Positions 26,944 to 35,488 of a stretch of 64,000 bases of DNA are shown piece after piece. Under the pieces are notes generated by a model, which worked only from the letters and a program-made list of their open reading frames with translations, made no database searches and was not told where the DNA came from. Source of the stretch: Streptomyces antioxidans. GTDB lineage: Bacteria; Actinomycetota; Actinomycetes; Streptomycetales; Streptomycetaceae. The stretch's first letter is position 1. The number at the start of each line of letters is the position of its first letter. The stretch lies in contig NZ_LAKD02000072.1 in the NCBI RefSeq assembly GCF_000968685.2, forward strand, positions 1 through 64,000, given 5' to 3'. The translations under genes were made by a program, and so were the position numbers.

Positions 26944-27954
26944 ATGCGCCGCAGAGCAAGCCTGGTGCTGCTGGCCTTCGCCGTCTTCTTCGCCGCCCTC
27001 GCGCCGCTGCTGCGCTGGTACGCCTATCCCCGGCTGGCCAAGATCCCGCCCAGCGAGTACCAGACGGCGGTGCTGGAGGCCAGTCCCGCCACCCTGCTCG
27101 ACTACGGCACCATGAAGCCCCGAACCGTCCCCAAGGTCAGCATCGTGCAGACCCTGCGCGGCAATGTGCCCGCCGCGAAGCGGGCCGGGAAGGCGACCGG
27201 GCGCGATGTCGTCGTCTGGGACGCCCTGTCGTACGTGGCCGGGCCCGACGGCAAGATGGTCTCCAAGATCCCCGAACGCTATGTCTTCGACGCCCACTCC
27301 CAGGACCCGGTGCACACGGGCGGCGAACACGTCGACGGGGACGCGGTGCGCCGCGACGGCATCGAGTACAAGTGGCCGTTCCTCACCGAAAAGCGCGACT
27401 ACCGCTACTTCGATCCCCAGACCCGCACCTCCGCCCCCATCCACTACCGGGGCACCCGGAACTTCCGCGGTCTGGAGGTCTACTACTTCGAGCAGACCAT
27501 TCCCTGGACCAAGGTGCCGCTGCCCAAGACCATGCCGGTCGACGGCGTCACCCCCGAGACCGTCCGCAAGGCGGGCACCACCCGCTGGTACAGCACCAAG
27601 CGGATGTTCTGGGTCGAGCCCACCACGGGTGCCCCGGTCAACGGGCAGGAGATCCACCGGGAGGAGCTGCGCGGCGGCACCCTGCTGGGCGACCGCGACC
27701 GGGTGACCGCCTTCTCCGGCCATGTGAAGATGCGCGAGGACTACATCCGGCACACGGTGGACCTGGTCACGTCCCAGCGCCAGCTGGTCCTGCTGCTCAC
27801 GTCCTATCTGCCGTGGGGTTTCCTGGTCCTGGGGCTGGCCCTGCTCGCGCTCGCGTTGCTGCTGGAGGCGCGCGGGCGCGCGGTGCGCCCGCCGGCCGCC
27901 CCGGCGCAGCCGCCCGCGGTGTCGGCCGACCCCGTTGTCAGTGGCGGGCCGTAG
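26944..27954 (+). CDS. DUF3068 membrane protein
   Basis: A 336-aa protein with an N-terminal membrane anchor (LVLLAFAVFFAALAPLLRWY) and a C-terminal membrane helix (LLTSYLPWGFLVLGLALLAL), bracketing a large extracytoplasmic domain with motifs such as WDALSYV, FDAHSQDPVHTGGEHVDGD and WPFLTEKRDYRYFDP. This is the layout of DUF3068, an actinobacterial family grouped with PorA-like proteins; no activity is established. GGGAGGG precedes ATG 26944. The stop codon TAG is also the first three bases of the -10 box of the next gene. Confidence 0.85.
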   Translation: MRRRASLVLLAFAVFFAALAPLLRWYAYPRLAKIPPSEYQTAVLEASPATLLDYGTMKPRTVPKVSIVQTLRGNVPAAKRAGKATGRDVVVWDALSYVAGPDGKMVSKIPERYVFDAHSQDPVHTGGEHVDGDAVRRDGIEYKWPFLTEKRDYRYFDPQTRTSAPIHYRGTRNFRGLEVYYFEQTIPWTKVPLPKTMPVDGVTPETVRKAGTTRWYSTKRMFWVEPTTGAPVNGQEIHREELRGGTLLGDRDRVTAFSGHVKMREDYIRHTVDLVTSQRQLVLLLTSYLPWGFLVLGLALLALALLLEARGRAVRPPAAPAQPPAVSADPVVSGGP

Positions 27955-27957
27955 CGT
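27935..27957 (+). promoter_or_regulatory. Perfect RecA-independent DNA-damage promoter of the 206-aa gene
   Basis: TTGTCAGTG (27935-27943), 8 nt, TAGCGT (27952-27957), then 6 nt to ATG 27964. The core is almost identical to the uvrB element: TTGTCAGTGGCGGGCCGTAGCGT here, TTGTCAGTGGCGAGTCGTACCGT there (each shown for comparison across the two parts and spacer). It overlaps the end of the DUF3068 gene. Confidence 0.8.
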
Positions 27958-27963
27958 AGGACC

Positions 27964-28584
27964 ATGCCAGTGAACAGCTGCGTACCCGGCCCCGAACTGA
28001 TCGGCCACATCGCCGACTTGGCGCGCCTGGAATGGACCCCGGGCGCCACGGCGGCCGCCGCGAAGCGCTTCGGCTGGGTGCGTGACGGCTCGCGCACGTC
28101 CTCCTACGCCACCAACACCGGGCACCATGTCCTCCCGGAGTGGTTCGGCGGGCCCGAGGACGCGGACACCGAATGCATGATCCCGTTCTGTTACTACTAC
28201 GAACCGGACGACTTCGACGCGGAGTTGCAGGCCGACGGGCTCAGCGGCAATGTCGACTGGCTCGCCGGGTACCACTCCGGCGCCCCCGGCTGGGTCTTCG
28301 ACCGCGAGGCCGACCGCTCGGGCTTCGACGGCCGCTGGCGCGCCGCGGTGGACGCCTTCAGCGAGCGTCTGGGCGAGCCGGAGACCGTGGTGCGGGACGA
28401 GAAGGGCGACCACCCGTGGAATTACGCCGCATGGCGCTGCGGCGGCAATGCGGTGGTGGTCGGCCAGTGCGTCGACAGCGGCTCGTATATGACCTTCGAA
28501 CAGGCGCTCATATGGATCGGGCCGCACGCCGTGGACGAGCCCTTCCCGACGGGGGAGCAGCTGGCGCTGAGGCTGGAGTGCTGA
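27964..28584 (+). CDS. Uncharacterised 206-aa protein with a DNA-damage promoter
   Basis: I do not recognise a domain. The protein is acidic, has no signal peptide or membrane segment, and is rich in aromatic residues: GHHVLPEWFGGPEDADTECM, FCYYYEPDDFDAEL, LAGYHSGAPGWVFDREADRS and DHPWNYAAWRCGGNAVVVGQ. Five cysteines are scattered and do not form an obvious metal motif. The start ATG 27964 lacks a Shine-Dalgarno and follows a -10 box by 6 nt, so it is probably leaderless. The promoter is a perfect match to the element found at uvrB, which suggests a role in or after DNA damage. That role is an inference from the promoter only. Confidence 0.75.
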   Translation: MPVNSCVPGPELIGHIADLARLEWTPGATAAAAKRFGWVRDGSRTSSYATNTGHHVLPEWFGGPEDADTECMIPFCYYYEPDDFDAELQADGLSGNVDWLAGYHSGAPGWVFDREADRSGFDGRWRAAVDAFSERLGEPETVVRDEKGDHPWNYAAWRCGGNAVVVGQCVDSGSYMTFEQALIWIGPHAVDEPFPTGEQLALRLEC

Positions 28585-28700
28585 GCGGGTTGGCTTGGTG
28601 AGCAGGGCGGACCGGTGCGCGGGACGGGCATCGCGTCAACCTCCGTCCCGCGATTCGCTCGTGGTGGCCAAGCCGGTAGTGATCAGGGCGCGGGCGTGGC

Positions 28701-28706
28701 TAGCAT
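28701..28706 (+). promoter_or_regulatory. -10 box of a probable leaderless promoter (antitoxin gene)
   Basis: TAGCAT ends 7 nt before ATG 28714; no Shine-Dalgarno is present between them. Confidence 0.5.
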
Positions 28707-28713
28707 GCCGCCC

Positions 28714-28932
28714 ATGCCTGGCATCACGATTGAGTTCACCGAGCAGGAGCTGGCCGAGCTGCGTGCCGAGGCGAGGGAGAAGGGCGTCCCGATCAAGCGG
28801 CTGGCGCACGACATACTGACCGAGGACGTGGTGCGGCGGCGCCAGAGGCAGCGCTTCGTCGAGGGCGCCGTGAAGTTCGCCCTGGCCTACAAGGCCGAGT
28901 TCGAGCGGGAGTTCCCGCACGGCATGCGGTGA
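28714..28932 (+). CDS. Antitoxin-like small protein (ribbon-helix-helix type)
   Basis: A 72-aa protein beginning with a short strand (MPGITIEFTEQ) followed by two helices (ELAELRAEAREKG and KRLAHDILTEDVVRRRQ), the pattern of RHH-type DNA-binding antitoxins, and a charged C-terminal arm (KAEFEREFPHGM) that could wrap a partner. Its stop codon overlaps the GTG start of the next gene (GTGA), the usual coupling of antitoxin and toxin. By analogy it would dimerise, bind its own promoter and neutralise the downstream Fic-like protein. Confidence 0.7.
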   Translation: MPGITIEFTEQELAELRAEAREKGVPIKRLAHDILTEDVVRRRQRQRFVEGAVKFALAYKAEFEREFPHGMR

Positions 28933-29306
28933 TCCTGTACGTCGACGCCGGTTGGGTGCTGAACGTCCAGGTCGAGGTCTCCCCGGTGAACACCCCGGTC
29001 CGGGACTGGGGTGCGCTGCACTGCATGACCGAGCGCCACCGCTACGAGCGGTTCGCGGGCGAGCCCTACTACGAGGAGGCCGCCGCCCGCGCCGCGACCT
29101 TTCTGCACACCTCACTGATCCTCGAGCCGTTCTCCGACTACAACGCCACGATCGGCGTGGCCTGCGCGCAGATGTACATGGAGGAGTCCGGGGAGCCGAT
29201 CGCGCCCCCGCCGGGTGCCATGGTCAAACTGGTCCGCGACATACGGGAGATCAGCGGCTTCCGCCTCAGCGAAACCGCCCGCCGCCTGCGCGCCTGGGCC
29301 GACTGA
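28929..29306 (+). CDS. Fic/Doc-like toxin component with a degenerate active site
   Basis: A 125-aa protein with the small Doc/Fic layout: N-terminal YVDAGWVLNVQ, helices around DWGALHCMTERHRYERF, and the core helix-loop-helix at ATFLHTSLILEPFSDYNATI. In canonical Doc/Fic enzymes this loop is HPFxxGNKR. Here the catalytic His is Glu, Gly is Tyr, Lys is Ala and Arg is Thr, while P, F and N are kept. It therefore should not perform standard AMPylation or phosphorylation. It belongs to a Streptomyces group usually named Fic-family toxin component. Start GTG 28929 overlaps the antitoxin stop. Whether it is toxic is unknown. Confidence 0.68.
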   Translation: MILYVDAGWVLNVQVEVSPVNTPVRDWGALHCMTERHRYERFAGEPYYEEAAARAATFLHTSLILEPFSDYNATIGVACAQMYMEESGEPIAPPPGAMVKLVRDIREISGFRLSETARRLRAWAD

Positions 29307-29364
29307 CGCCGCGTGGCCCGCCGCGCCCCTGTGGTTCAACTGGGCCGCTCCTTGGGCGCACCGT

Positions 29365-32163
29365 TCAGCGGTGGGTGTTGGTGCGGCGGGTTGGCTCGGC
29401 CGTGGTCGGGTCCTCGGGCCAGGGGTGCTTGGGGTACCGGCCGCGGAGTTCGGCGCGGACCGAGCGGTAGCCGTCCTTCCAGAAGGACGCCAGATCGGCG
29501 GTGACCGCGGCCGGGCGCCCCGCCGGGGACAGCAGGTGGATCAGCAGCGGCACCCGGCCGCCCGCGATCCGGGGTGCCTCCGGCCAGCCGAACAGCTCCT
29601 GCAGCTTGACGGCCAGCACGGGCCGGTCCGCGCCGTAGTCCACCCGTACCCGCGATCCGCTCGGCACCTCGATCCGCTCCGGCGCCAGCTCCTCGAACCG
29701 CGCCGCCTCGCCCGTGGCCCACGGCATCAGCCGGGCCAGCGCCTGCCCGGCGTCCACCCGCCCCAGCTCGGCGCGCCCGCGGGCCCGCGCCAGCTCCGTC
29801 CCGAGCCAGTCATCCGCACGGTCCAGCAGCGCCTCGTCGGAGACATCCGGCCAGGCCCCGCCCAGCTCACGGTGGAGGAACGCCATCCGCTGCCGGACCG
29901 CCGTGGCCTGCGCCGACCAGCGCAGCAGCCCCGTGCCCTCGCGGCGCAGCCCGTCCAGCAGCGCCTGTCGCACCCGTTCCGGATCGGGGTCCGCCAGCGG
30001 CCGGGACACCAGCTCGATCGCGCCGAGCCGAGCCACCCGCCGGGCCAGGACGTCCCCGTCGGCCCAGCGCACCTCCGCACCCTCCGAGGCCAGCGCCGCG
30101 GCCGCCGCCCGGGCGGTGTCCTCGTCGGTCACCGCGGCGAGCCGCACCCGCGCCGACGCGGAGGCCACCGGCCGGTCCGCGACGGCGACCGCGAGCCACG
30201 GCGCCCCGCCCAGCCGCGAACCGCCGCCCAGCTCCGCACCCGTCCCGGCGGCCATGAGATACGCCCGCTCACCGCGCCGCCGCGCCACCCGCTCCGGAAA
30301 CGCCAACGCGGCCAACAGCCCCGCCACGGCATCATCCCCACGCAAACCGTCGCCCCGGCGGGCGGGCCCGCCATCGCCGTCGTGCGGACCGTCTCCGCCG
30401 TGGATGGGGCCGCTGTTACCGTCGCGCGGACCGACTCCGCCGCGGGCCGAACCACTACTGCCACGCGCACGGTCACCACTGCCGTGCGCCGGGCCGTCCC
30501 CGTCACGCCCCGGGCGGTCGCCGCCTCGCAGGGGGCCGTCACTGGCCTGTGCGTCGCCCTGTCGGGGAGTCTCCGTCGTGGTCAGGGCGTGTTCGAGGCG
30601 GCGGGCCTCCTGGCGCCAGCGGGTGGCGTAGGGGTCGCTGCCGTGGCGGGCGGTGCGCCAGGCGGCGGCGAGGTCGTCGCCGTACTCCCTCGGGGGCTCC
30701 TCGCTCAGCAGGGCCACCACCTCGGCCGCCCGGCGCGCGCCGACCTCCTGCGCGCCGTCGATGAGCGCCCGCGCGAGGCGGGGGTGGAGGCCGAGGCGCG
30801 CCATCCGGGTGCCGCGCTCGGTGGCCCGCCCGGCGGCGTCCACGGCGCCGATCGCGGTAAGCGTCTCGCGCGCGGCCGCCATCGCCCCTGCGGGCGGCGG
30901 ATCGAGCAGGGCCAGCCCCGAGGCGTCCGGATCGCCCCAGCACGCCGTCTGCAGGGCGAAGGCCGTAAGGTCCGCACCGGCGATCTCCGGGGACGGGAAA
31001 CGCGGCAGCCGGGCGTCCTCAGCCTCCGGCCAGCAGCGGTAGACCACCCCGGGTGCCTCGCGCCCCGCGCGGCCCGTGCGCTGCCCGGCGGTGGCCCGTG
31101 ACGCCCTTACGGTCGTCAGCGCGCTCAGCCCGCGTGCGTGGTCCATCCGGGGCTCACGCGCCAGCCCGCAGTCCACGACGATCCGCACGCCCGGCACGGT
31201 CAGGCTCGACTCGGCGACCGAGGTGGCCAGCACCACCCGCCGCCGTCCGCCGTCCGCGCCCGCGAGCACCGCCTCCTGGACGGCGGCGGGCGCCCGCCCG
31301 TGCACCTGAAGGACCTCCGCGCCGGCGAGCCCGCCCAGCTTCCCGGCCACCCGGGCGATCTCCCCGACGCCCGGCAGGAAGCACAGCACATCGCCCTCCC
31401 GCTCGCCCAGCGCCCGCCGCACCACGGCCGCGACATGGTCCAGCAGGGCGGGGTCCACCCGCATCCCGTGCGGCGGCCTTACGGGGCGCTCGGGCGGCGC
31501 CCACACCACCTCCACCGGATGGGAGACCCCCGGCGCGGAAACGACAGGAGCGGGCTCCCCGGGGCCGCCCCCGCCGTGCGTCCCGCCAGCCCCCACATGC
31601 CCGTCATCCCCGCCGTCGCCGAGCAGCCGTGCCCAGCCCTCCGCGTCCGTGGTCGCGGAGGCGGCGATCAGCCGCAGATCGGGGCGCAGGGCGGCCCGGA
31701 CGTCCAGCAGGAAGGCGGCGGCCGTGTCCGCGTCCAGATGGCGCTCATGGCATTCGTCGAGCACGACGACATCGACACCGGCCAGCTCCTGATCACGTTG
31801 CAGCCGTTGCAGCAGCACACCGGTCGTGACCACTTCGACCAGAGTCCCGCGGCCAACCTGCCGCTCGCCGCGCACGGTGAAGCCGACCCTGCCGCCCGGC
31901 CGCTCGCCCAGCAGCCACGCCATCCGCCGCGCGGCGGCCCGTGCCGCGATCCGCCGCGGCTCGGCCACCAGCACCCGCCGCACCGGCCCGCCGTCCACCA
32001 GCCCGGCCAGCACCAGCGGCACCAGCGTCGTCTTACCGGTCCCCGGGGGCGCGCACAGCACGGCGACCCCGCGGTCGTCGAGCGCGCGCAGCAGTTCGGG
32101 CACCGCCTCGCGGACGGGAAGGCGGCCCAGTGCCTCGGCGCGCGCGTCCGTGGGAATGGTCAA
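29365..32163 (-). CDS. hrpB: ATP-dependent helicase HrpB
   Basis: A 932-aa DExH-box helicase. Motifs in order: Walker A CAPPGTGKTTLVPL near residue 35, the DECHERH box, SATTDAEGW (motif III) and, in the second RecA domain, LATSVAESSLTVPGVRIVVD and QRTGRAGREAPGV. The HA2-like and HrpB C-terminal domains follow (FDRADDWL-type segments, PERIEVPSGSRVRVDY, PLLIHLLSPAGRP). A Gly/Asp/Arg-rich low-complexity insert of roughly 70 residues (coding region about 30340-30570) interrupts the middle. The start is taken as TTG 32163, which gives TIPTDARAEALGRLPVREA, the normal family N-terminus, with GGAGGGG immediately upstream. RNA substrate in vivo is unknown. It follows the methyltransferase gene by 20 bp. 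Confidence 0.9.
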   Translation of the reverse strand: MTIPTDARAEALGRLPVREAVPELLRALDDRGVAVLCAPPGTGKTTLVPLVLAGLVDGGPVRRVLVAEPRRIAARAAARRMAWLLGERPGGRVGFTVRGERQVGRGTLVEVVTTGVLLQRLQRDQELAGVDVVVLDECHERHLDADTAAAFLLDVRAALRPDLRLIAASATTDAEGWARLLGDGGDDGHVGAGGTHGGGGPGEPAPVVSAPGVSHPVEVVWAPPERPVRPPHGMRVDPALLDHVAAVVRRALGEREGDVLCFLPGVGEIARVAGKLGGLAGAEVLQVHGRAPAAVQEAVLAGADGGRRRVVLATSVAESSLTVPGVRIVVDCGLAREPRMDHARGLSALTTVRASRATAGQRTGRAGREAPGVVYRCWPEAEDARLPRFPSPEIAGADLTAFALQTACWGDPDASGLALLDPPPAGAMAAARETLTAIGAVDAAGRATERGTRMARLGLHPRLARALIDGAQEVGARRAAEVVALLSEEPPREYGDDLAAAWRTARHGSDPYATRWRQEARRLEHALTTTETPRQGDAQASDGPLRGGDRPGRDGDGPAHGSGDRARGSSGSARGGVGPRDGNSGPIHGGDGPHDGDGGPARRGDGLRGDDAVAGLLAALAFPERVARRRGERAYLMAAGTGAELGGGSRLGGAPWLAVAVADRPVASASARVRLAAVTDEDTARAAAAALASEGAEVRWADGDVLARRVARLGAIELVSRPLADPDPERVRQALLDGLRREGTGLLRWSAQATAVRQRMAFLHRELGGAWPDVSDEALLDRADDWLGTELARARGRAELGRVDAGQALARLMPWATGEAARFEELAPERIEVPSGSRVRVDYGADRPVLAVKLQELFGWPEAPRIAGGRVPLLIHLLSPAGRPAAVTADLASFWKDGYRSVRAELRGRYPKHPWPEDPTTAEPTRRTNTHR

Positions 32164-32183
32164 CCCCTCCGCCCCGATCCCGC

Positions 32184-33062
32184 TCAGTCCCGCTCGCACA
32201 CGAAGATCGCCGTGCCCGGGATGAGGTTCCCCCGAAGCGGGGACCAGCCGCCCCATTCCTGGTGGTTCCACGCGGGCCACTCCGGCTCGATCAGGTCGAC
32301 CAGCCGGAAGCCCCCGGCCACCACGTCCCGCACCCGGTCGCCCAGCGTCCGGTGGTGTTCCACATAGACGGCCCGGCCCGACCCGTCCTGCTCCACATAG
32401 GGCGTGCGGTCGAAGTAGGAGGCGGCGATGGACAGCCCCTCGGGGCCCGGTTCGTCGGGGAACGCCCAGCGGATCGGGTGCGTCACCGAGAAGACCCACC
32501 GTCCGCCCGGCCGCAGCACCCGGCGCACCTCGCGCATCACCCGCACCGGCTCGGCCACGAACGGCACCGCCCCGTACGCGGAGCACGCCAGGTCGAACGA
32601 GCCGTCCCGGAAGGGCAGGGCGGTGGCGTCGGCCTGCACCAGCGCGACCCCGGCCGCGTCGCCGCTCCGAGCTCCGGAGGCCCCGGGGACCGCCGCCTCC
32701 GCGTCGATCCGCCGCGCGTGCCGCAGCTGCCGGTGGGAGAGGTCGAGCGCCACCGGCCGCGCCCCCTGCGCGGCCAGCCAGCGGGCGCACTGCGCGGCGC
32801 CCGCGCCCACCTCCAGCACATCGCGCCCCTTGAGCGCCGCCGCCGGGCCAAGCAGCCCGGCCTCCGCCTCGTCCAGCCCCTCCGGGCCCCATATGAACCG
32901 GTCGTCGCCCAGGAAGGCGCCGTGCTCCTCCTGGTACTCATCCGCGTTGCGGTCCCACCAGCCCCGGTTGGCCCGGCTGCTCTCCGCCGTGTCGGCGATC
33001 CGGCGGGTGGCCGTCGGCTCGGCGGCCTCCCCAGGGGTGCTGGGCTCGTGTTCTTGGACCAT
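32184..33062 (-). CDS. Class I SAM-dependent methyltransferase
   Basis: A 292-aa cytosolic methyltransferase. The SAM-binding glycine motif is VLEVGAGAAQCARWLAAQG near residue 85, followed by PVALDLSHRQL (acidic end of strand 2), VQADATALPFRDGSFDLACS (post-II) and RVLRPGGRWVFSVTHPIRWAF (post-III with the loop of UbiE-like enzymes). Substrate unknown. Start ATG 33062 gives MVQEHEPSTPGE; there is no clear Shine-Dalgarno, and longer forms would extend into the regulatory region. It is upstream of hrpB in the same direction and divergent from rpsA. Confidence 0.88.
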   Translation of the reverse strand: MVQEHEPSTPGEAAEPTATRRIADTAESSRANRGWWDRNADEYQEEHGAFLGDDRFIWGPEGLDEAEAGLLGPAAALKGRDVLEVGAGAAQCARWLAAQGARPVALDLSHRQLRHARRIDAEAAVPGASGARSGDAAGVALVQADATALPFRDGSFDLACSAYGAVPFVAEPVRVMREVRRVLRPGGRWVFSVTHPIRWAFPDEPGPEGLSIAASYFDRTPYVEQDGSGRAVYVEHHRTLGDRVRDVVAGGFRLVDLIEPEWPAWNHQEWGGWSPLRGNLIPGTAIFVCERD

Positions 33063-33429
33063 CGCGCGCGTCGTCGTACTCTCTGTATCGACCTGTGGCT
33101 GCGGGGCACGGTGAGAACCGCGTCGCAGTACGGACCATGCAATTTGCCGGGTTCGGGGCGTTAATCCCCGCGTGTGCTCTTCGTGCATTGACCATGCCCG
33201 GCTGCCCCCGTATGCTACAAGTTGCGCTGCGGGCCTGTGCGCCTCGGACGGAGCAGGCCGCGCTCGCATCTGTTGTATGTCCCCTCGGTTGTCGAGGCGC
33301 TAGTGCTTTTCGATTCCTGACATCGGAAAGAATCGGCGTCTCCAAGGCTGTCCGGCTTCGGCGGTGCGATAAGGGTCCTCGGCGTAGCAGTACCTACGAC
33401 TTCATGTCCGTACCGGAGCCCTTTTCCAC
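33063..33429. other. Divergent regulatory region and rpsA leader
   Basis: This 367-bp gap separates the minus-strand methyltransferase from rpsA. A strong promoter for rpsA lies at 33188-33216, leaving a leader of about 205 nt. The leader includes a dyad CGATTC-N13-GAATCG near 33308-33332. No small gene with a ribosome-binding site was found. Confidence 0.6.
33188..33216 (+). promoter_or_regulatory. rpsA promoter
   Basis: TTGACC (33188-33193) and TATGCT (33211-33216) are separated by exactly 17 bp, one of the best housekeeping-type promoters in the window. Predicted transcription start is about 33223. Confidence 0.75.
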
Positions 33430-34932
33430 ATGACGAGCAGCACCGAGGCAACCCGCACCACCCCGCAGGTGGCGGTCAACGACATCGGTTCCGAGGAAGC
33501 CTTCCTCGCCGCGATCGACGAGACGATCAAGTACTTCAACGACGGCGACATCGTCGACGGCGTCATCGTGAAGGTCGACCGGGACGAGGTCCTGCTCGAC
33601 ATTGGTTACAAGACCGAAGGCGTCATCCCCTCTCGCGAACTGTCGATCAAGCACGACGTCGACCCCAACGAGGTCGTCGCCGTCGGCGACGAGATCGAGG
33701 CCCTTGTCCTCCAGAAGGAGGACAAGGAAGGCCGACTGATCCTCTCGAAGAAGCGCGCCCAGTACGAGCGCGCCTGGGGCACCATCGAGAAGATCAAGGA
33801 AGAGGACGGGATCGTCACCGGTACCGTCATCGAGGTCGTCAAGGGTGGTCTCATCCTCGACATCGGCCTCCGTGGCTTCCTCCCCGCCTCCCTGGTGGAG
33901 ATGCGCCGCGTTCGCGACCTGCAGCCCTACGTGGGCAAGGAGCTCGAGGCGAAGATCATCGAGCTCGACAAGAACCGCAACAACGTGGTCCTGTCCCGCC
34001 GCGCCTGGCTGGAGCAGACCCAGAGCGAGGTCCGCCAGACCTTCCTCACCACCCTCCAGAAGGGCCAGGTGCGCTCCGGCGTCGTCTCCTCCATCGTCAA
34101 CTTCGGCGCGTTCGTGGACCTGGGCGGCGTCGACGGTCTCGTCCACGTCTCGGAGCTGTCCTGGAAGCACATCGACCACCCCTCCGAGGTCGTCGAGGTC
34201 GGCCAGGAGGTCACGGTCGAGGTCCTGGACGTCGACATGGACCGCGAGCGCGTCTCCCTGTCGCTCAAGGCGACCCAGGAGGACCCGTGGCAGCAGTTCG
34301 CCCGGACCCACCAGATCGGTCAGGTCGTCCCGGGTAAGGTCACCAAGCTGGTGCCGTTCGGTGCGTTCGTCCGGGTGGACGAGGGCATCGAGGGCCTGGT
34401 CCACATCTCCGAGCTGGCCGAGCGCCACGTGGAGATCCCGGAGCAGGTCGTCCAGGTCAACGACGAGATCTTCGTCAAGGTCATCGACATCGACCTCGAG
34501 CGCCGCCGCATCAGCCTCTCGCTGAAGCAGGCCAACGAGTCCTTCGGTGCCGACCCGTCCGTGGTCGAGTTCGACCCGACCCTGTACGGCATGGCCGCGT
34601 CCTACGACGACCAGGGCAACTACATCTACCCCGAGGGCTTCGACCCCGAGGCCAACGACTGGCTCGAGGGCTACGAGAAGCAGCGCGAGGAGTGGGAGCG
34701 CCAGTACGCCGAGGCGCAGCAGCGCTTCGAGCAGCACCAGGCGCAGGTCATCAAGTCCCGCGAGGCCGACGAGCAGGCCGCTGCCGAGGCGGGTAGCGCC
34801 GCCCCGGCCCCGGGCGGGCAGGCGGCCGGCGGCGGTTCGTACTCCTCGGAGTCGACCGACAACTCCGGCGCCCTGGCCTCGGACGAGGCGCTGGCCGCGC
34901 TCCGCGAGAAGCTGGCCGGCGGCCAGAGCTGA
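33430..34932 (+). CDS. rpsA: 30S ribosomal protein S1
   Basis: A 500-aa mRNA-binding ribosomal protein with four S1 (OB-fold) domains between residues about 35 and 375; the repeats begin at GDIVDGVIVKVDRDEVLLDIG, GIVTGTVIEVVKGGLILDIG, GQVRSGVVSSIVNFGAFVDLG and GQVVPGKVTKLVPFGAFVRVD. Domains 3 and 4 are best conserved. A coiled, acidic and Gln-rich tail (residues 400-500) follows. Four domains rather than six is normal for actinobacterial S1. ATG 33430 is preceded by a long leader and no strong Shine-Dalgarno, consistent with S1-type autoregulation. Codon use is markedly optimised compared with neighbours. Confidence 0.97.
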   Translation: MTSSTEATRTTPQVAVNDIGSEEAFLAAIDETIKYFNDGDIVDGVIVKVDRDEVLLDIGYKTEGVIPSRELSIKHDVDPNEVVAVGDEIEALVLQKEDKEGRLILSKKRAQYERAWGTIEKIKEEDGIVTGTVIEVVKGGLILDIGLRGFLPASLVEMRRVRDLQPYVGKELEAKIIELDKNRNNVVLSRRAWLEQTQSEVRQTFLTTLQKGQVRSGVVSSIVNFGAFVDLGGVDGLVHVSELSWKHIDHPSEVVEVGQEVTVEVLDVDMDRERVSLSLKATQEDPWQQFARTHQIGQVVPGKVTKLVPFGAFVRVDEGIEGLVHISELAERHVEIPEQVVQVNDEIFVKVIDIDLERRRISLSLKQANESFGADPSVVEFDPTLYGMAASYDDQGNYIYPEGFDPEANDWLEGYEKQREEWERQYAEAQQRFEQHQAQVIKSREADEQAAAEAGSAAPAPGGQAAGGGSYSSESTDNSGALASDEALAALREKLAGGQS

Positions 34933-34988
34933 CCAGCCGCCGCTAGTCGGCACCAGCAGCTGCCACTAGCTGGCACCAGCTGAGCAGG

Positions 34989-35020
34989 TAAGGCCCGCTC
35001 CCCCTGGGGGGCGGGCCTTA
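34989..35020 (+). terminator. rpsA terminator hairpin
   Basis: TAAGGCCCGC and GCGGGCCTTA form the outer stem, extended inward by C/G pairs, over 32 bp. The stop codon of the convergent truncated gene (35018-35020) lies within this hairpin. Confidence 0.85.
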
Positions 35021-35488
35021 CGCATGCCCATGGCGCCGCACACTGACCGAAACGGAGTCAACGGTCACGCCCCGGGCGCCGTCGATCCTGATGCCCTCCT
35101 CGCCGCCGCGGACCGTGATCCCCCTGACGGTCCAGTACGAGGCGCCGTTCAGCCGCAGCCCGTAGCCCCCGCTCGCGGTGAGGACCGCCTTCGGGGAGCC
35201 GGTGAGGGTGATCCGCGAGCCGGAGGTGCCGGAGGCGGTGATCTCGAAGCCGCCGCGGTACCGGCCGTCGGCGAGCCGGATCGTATCGCCGGGCCGGGCC
35301 CCGGCAAGGGCCTTCCTGAGCCCGTCCGTGTCCTCGACGGAGATCGGGACGACGGAGGCGGCGCGGGCGGCGGGAGCCTCCCGCCCGGTCGTGCCCGACG
35401 CGATCAGCCCGCCGGTGGCGATCAGCCCGGCGGCGATGGCGATGAGGAGGGTGCGTAATCGGGTGGCGGTGCGGCCGGGGGAGTGCAT
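35018..35488 (-). pseudogene. 3'-truncated secreted right-handed beta-helix protein
   Basis: The frame encodes 156 aa: a signal peptide (LRTLLIAIAAGLIATGG), then the opening of a parallel beta-helix polysaccharide-lyase-like or glycan-binding domain (SVEDTDGLRKALAGARPGDTI, LADGRYRGGFEI, SGSRITLTGSPKAVLT, YWTVRGITVRGGEEGIRI). Such proteins normally run several hundred residues with many rungs; here the frame stops after about four rungs, and the stop codon falls inside the rpsA terminator. The remaining 3' part is gone, so this is most likely a deletion remnant. It has a good promoter and AGGAAGG site, so a short secreted peptide may still be made. Confidence 0.7.
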
